Positions 61,593 to 63,868 of a stretch of DNA of 63,868 nt are shown one piece after another (within the stretch, counting starts at the first letter, position 1; each line of letters begins with the position of its first letter). The stretch spans positions 1-63,868 of the forward strand of contig JBFWUW010000039.1 of assembly GCA_050247075.1 (NCBI GenBank). Reading direction: 5' to 3'. Under the pieces are notes generated by a model. That model did no database searches and was not told where the DNA came from. It saw only the letters and a program-made list of their open reading frames with translations. The translations under genes were made by a program, and so were the position numbers. The DNA is from JBFWUW01 sp050247075 (GTDB lineage Bacteria > Planctomycetota > Planctomycetia > Pirellulales > JBFWUW01).

Positions 61593-62690
61593 TCAAGAAT
61601 CACCCAGGCAGATGCCCAGGTCGCGGGCTGTCTGAATGGTGTCGCAGTCGGGCGGGACGGTTTTCATGCGGGCGATGGCATCCGAAAGGGGAACGGTCTT
61701 CACGCAGGGGGGATCCAATGCCACCATGACGCCGGTTTCGCCAGCCGCCAGCACGCGCACGGCCGCCGCGCCAAACCGCAGCGCCAGTAAGCGGTCGAAC
61801 GTCGTGGGACAGCCGCCGCGCTGCAAGTGGCCCAGCACGCAGACGCGAGTTTCCTTGCCCGTCCGCCACTGGATTTCGGCGGCAACGCGGTCGGCGATGC
61901 CTCCTAGACGGACTTCGCGGCCAGCTTCTTTGGGCCCTTGCGTGACCATTTCGCCCCCCGCCGGCTTGGCCCCTTCCGCCACCACGCACATCGAGAACTT
62001 CCGCCCGTTGGCTTCGCGCTCGCGAACTTTGCCGCAGACAGCGTCAATATCGAAGGGAATCTCTGGAATGAGAATTACATCGCAGGAACTGGCTACGCCC
62101 GCGTTGAGGGCGATCCAGCCGGCATAGCGGCCCATGACTTCCACCACCATCACTCGCTCATGCGACTCCGTCGTGGTGTGCAGCCGGTCGAGAGCTTCGG
62201 TCGCTACGGTCACGGCCGTATCGAAGCCGAAGGTGATAACCGTCTCGGAAAGGTCGTTGTCAATCGTCTTGGGAACGCCCACCACCGGCATACCCATTTG
62301 CTGGAAATGATGCGCGATGCTCAGAGAACCATCTCCGCCAATGGCGATCATGGCGTCCAACTCCAGCTTGCGAAAGTTGTCCATCACCAGGCCGGAGATA
62401 TCCTGCTCCACCATCGAACCATCGGGCTGTTGCACCGCGCGATGGAACGGGTTGCCCTTGTTGGTCGTGCCCAGAATCGTGCCGCCCAGGTGCGTAATGC
62501 CACGGACTTTTTCGCGGGTTAGCGGGATGACCTGCTGGGTGTCGATCAGCCCCTCGTAGCCTTTATGAATCCCCAATACTTCCCACCCTCTTCGCAAGGC
62601 GGAAACGGTCACCGCCCTAATCACGGCATTCAAACCAGGCGCATCTCCACCCCCGGTGTTGACGGCAATACGACGAATGGGACGTGCCAT
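61593..62690 (-). CDS. pfkA: 6-phosphofructokinase (group III type)
   Basis: A 365-residue glycolytic kinase phosphorylating fructose 6-phosphate. Motifs: GGGDAPGLNAVIRA (13-26), the donor-site GGDGS (118-122) with Gly121, and PKTIDND (140-146) with Lys141; also VEVMGRYAGWIALN and HLQRGGCPTTFDR. Gly at the first position is typical of ATP use, whereas Lys at the second is typical of PPi-type and mixed enzymes; this combination is known from group III PFKs that use ATP. GGAGC upstream of ATG 62690. Donor preference should be tested. Confidence 0.93.
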   Translation of the reverse strand: MARPIRRIAVNTGGGDAPGLNAVIRAVTVSALRRGWEVLGIHKGYEGLIDTQQVIPLTREKVRGITHLGGTILGTTNKGNPFHRAVQQPDGSMVEQDISGLVMDNFRKLELDAMIAIGGDGSLSIAHHFQQMGMPVVGVPKTIDNDLSETVITFGFDTAVTVATEALDRLHTTTESHERVMVVEVMGRYAGWIALNAGVASSCDVILIPEIPFDIDAVCGKVREREANGRKFSMCVVAEGAKPAGGEMVTQGPKEAGREVRLGGIADRVAAEIQWRTGKETRVCVLGHLQRGGCPTTFDRLLALRFGAAAVRVLAAGETGVMVALDPPCVKTVPLSDAIARMKTVPPDCDTIQTARDLGICLGDS

Positions 62691-62720
62691 GACAATGCTC
62701 CGCGCGATCGTGGAAGGACC

Positions 62721-62741
62721 TTGCCATGCCGATCATGGCAA
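62721..62741. promoter_or_regulatory. Inverted repeat between pfkA and DCC genes
   Basis: TTGCCATG (62721-62728) and CATGGCAA (62734-62741) with a 5-base spacer, a possible operator for the divergent pair. TATAAT occurs at 62751-62756 and 62818-62823 on the plus strand; the latter is a candidate -10 for the DCC gene. Confidence 0.4.
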
Positions 62742-62921
62742 CCGAATCGTTATAATGCATGAGTCCGTCCCGGCGAACCAACTTACCGCGGATTGCCTTC
62801 TAACCGTGTAATCGCGGTATAATCCACACAAACCGACCGATGTTGTTCTCAAACGCCGAATGCGGTTGTAGGCTTAGGGAACAGAGTTTGATGAAAACAC
62901 GAAGGGCACGGGACGCAGATT

Positions 62922-63383
62922 ATGGCCTCCGCGGAAACCGCCAGCAAATCACCAGCGAAACTGCCGACGCCGGCGGAACGTCCCGCTGCCGATATCGTGA
63001 TCTACGACGGCCATTGCCGCTTTTGCACGGACGGGGTGCGGCGGCTGGCCCGCTGGGACACTCGCGGGCGACTGGCCTACTTGTCGCTGCACGATCCGGA
63101 AGTTGGCCAGCGCTGGCCCGAATTGACCCACGACCAACTGATGGCGGAAATGTTCGTGGTTGACGGCCAAGGCCGTAAACATGCCGGGGCCGCGGCGTTT
63201 CGCTATCTGACCACGCGGCTGCCTCGGCTATACGTTTTGGCACCGCTACTGCACATTCCATTCATGCTGCCCGTCTACCAATGGTGCTACCAACAGATTG
63301 CCCGACGGCGCTACCGCTGGGGCAAAATCGAGGACTGCAACGACGGAACGTGCGCCGTTCACTTTGGCGGAAAACCGAAGTAG
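62922..63383 (+). CDS. DCC-type thiol-disulfide oxidoreductase family protein (DUF393)
   Basis: A 153-residue protein. The N-terminal motif YDGHCRFCTDGVRRL (28-42) with C32xxC35 is the family's redox signature. The rest includes LAYLSLHDPEVGQRW, FVVDGQGRKHAGAAAFRYLT and a hydrophobic C-terminal part (YVLAPLLHIPFMLPVYQWCY). Such proteins are thioredoxin-fold relatives of unclear substrate. The ATG start is uncertain: the first 22 residues are Ala/Pro/Lys-rich. It is divergent from pfkA and convergent with the ROK gene. Confidence 0.85.
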   Translation: MASAETASKSPAKLPTPAERPAADIVIYDGHCRFCTDGVRRLARWDTRGRLAYLSLHDPEVGQRWPELTHDQLMAEMFVVDGQGRKHAGAAAFRYLTTRLPRLYVLAPLLHIPFMLPVYQWCYQQIARRRYRWGKIEDCNDGTCAVHFGGKPK

Positions 63384-63391
63384 CCGTGCGG

Positions 63392-63868
63392 CTACGATCG
63401 GCCCCCCGCCGCTTGTTTCGCCAGGGCCAAGGCTCCGTGGACGACTACTTCTTCGCCTAGCTGGGCGGGTGCTAGGTGGAAGGTTTCGGCAAAGGGGGGA
63501 AATACGTAGCGGGCAATCTCTTGCTTCAACGGCGTGAAGAACCATTGCTCGCCGATGAGCGACACCCCGCCGCCCACCACCACCACGGCTGGCGAAAACA
63601 GCGTAATGGCCTGGGCCAAACCCCAGCCGAGTGCCTGGGTGGCGTGCCCCAGAATCTCTTGCGCCAGGCCGTTACCCTGTTCGGCCGCTTGTGCCACATG
63701 CCGCGTGGTTAATTGATCAACGATGCCATCGCAACGGGTCAGCAAGTCGGCGGCGAATTCCTCGGCCGCTGCTTCTGCTTCAATCAGGCGCTGCCGCACG
63801 GCGTCGGGCACTTTGCGGTCGAGGCCTGGTGCCAGGCTGCTGAATCGATGCGTAACAGGTGACCCCGT
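63392..63868 (-). CDS. ROK family protein (probable glucokinase), C-terminal part
   Basis: Cut by the window end: the frame is open to 63868, so only about 158 C-terminal residues are seen (minus strand, so the 5' part is missing). Features of sugar kinases of the ROK type: VAQAAEQGNGLAQEILGHAT, the glycine signature FSPAVVVVGGGVSLIGEQWF and the C-terminal VVVHGALALAKQA. ROK proteins are sugar kinases or sugar-responsive repressors; the DNA-binding N-terminus of a repressor cannot be excluded. Proximity to pfkA suggests glucose phosphorylation. Confidence 0.8.
   Translation of the reverse strand, partial: TGSPVTHRFSSLAPGLDRKVPDAVRQRLIEAEAAAEEFAADLLTRCDGIVDQLTTRHVAQAAEQGNGLAQEILGHATQALGWGLAQAITLFSPAVVVVGGGVSLIGEQWFFTPLKQEIARYVFPPFAETFHLAPAQLGEEVVVHGALALAKQAAGGRS

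Noticed and set aside
62818..62823. Full promoter for the DCC gene
   Set aside because: TATAAT is good but the best -35 (TTGCCT) is 19 bases away and poor; kept only as a candidate -10.
1..63868. tRNA, rRNA or transposase genes
   Set aside because: No cloverleaf, rRNA segment or recognisable transposase motif was found when reading both strands; small RNA genes could still be missed without a covariance search.

Overview
The window is one contiguous piece of a GC-rich (roughly 60% or more by eye) planctomycete chromosome, most likely order Pirellulales. The evidence is family content: three DUF1501 proteins, two DUF1549/DUF1553 proteins with planctomycete cytochrome C (CxxCH) heads, a PVC-type membrane-bound dehydrogenase, an ECF sigma factor co-encoded with a giant membrane effector, a WD40-PDZ-caspase protein, a DUF6655-like lipoprotein and many large secreted proteins. 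The taxonomic placement is inference. I see no rRNA, tRNA, phage, integrase, transposase or CRISPR array.

Layout. 1-1.2 kb: end of a 189-bp tandem repeat array, a small zinc-ribbon gene and a hairpin repeat. 1.2-4.9 kb: DUF58 protein, a PQQ propeller protein with EF-hands, a Cys/Ser-rich secreted protein. 5.1-8.9 kb (minus strand): miaE, rsmH, mraZ with a readable MraZ operator, and a GT4 glycosyltransferase. 9-16.1 kb (plus strand): queA, a PVC dehydrogenase split into two genes around a 26-bp perfect inverted repeat, an SDR whose catalytic Tyr is Phe, and a tandem L7/L12-CTD-like protein. 16.1-23.4 kb: a WD40/PDZ/caspase protein and, divergently, an AsmA-like protein. 23.4-25.2 kb: a gene-free stretch holding an inverted copy of the tandem array, an AT-rich island, a MITE-like element and four consecutive hairpins. 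25.2-29 kb: DUF1501, a membrane protein, a Gfo/Idh/MocA oxidoreductase. 29.2-37.5 kb: a probable four-gene minus-strand operon (ECF sigma, 1701-aa membrane effector, nitrilase-type amidohydrolase, M81/MlrC peptidase). 37.7-46.6 kb (plus strand): EcsC, FHA-GAF-PP2C phosphatase, DUF1553 cytochrome protein, and two adjacent membrane proteins sharing an unrecognised domain present three times. 46.6-54.1 kb (minus strand): DUF6655 lipoprotein, UbiD decarboxylase, DUF1501/DUF1553 pair. 54.9-63.9 kb: HU, a tiny lipoprotein, class 1 dihydroorotate dehydrogenase, DUF1501, recG, lexA, 6-phosphofructokinase, a DCC thioredoxin-like protein and the 3' part of a ROK kinase gene.

Housekeeping genes (mraZ, rsmH, queA, pyrD, recG, lexA, pfkA, HU) are interleaved with accessory planctomycete secreted machinery rather than sitting in canonical clusters. 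The dcw cluster is reduced to mraZ and rsmH.

Most unusual signals: several dispersed repeat families (189/193-bp tandem units, GGCGAT..ATCGCC mini-palindromes with compensatory changes, heptamer microsatellites, CCCTCTCCC hairpins). Several of these appear to have invaded the M81 peptidase gene in frame. Other strong candidates for something undescribed are the OB-like membrane protein pair at 44.1-46.6 kb and the ECF-effector-amidohydrolase operon.
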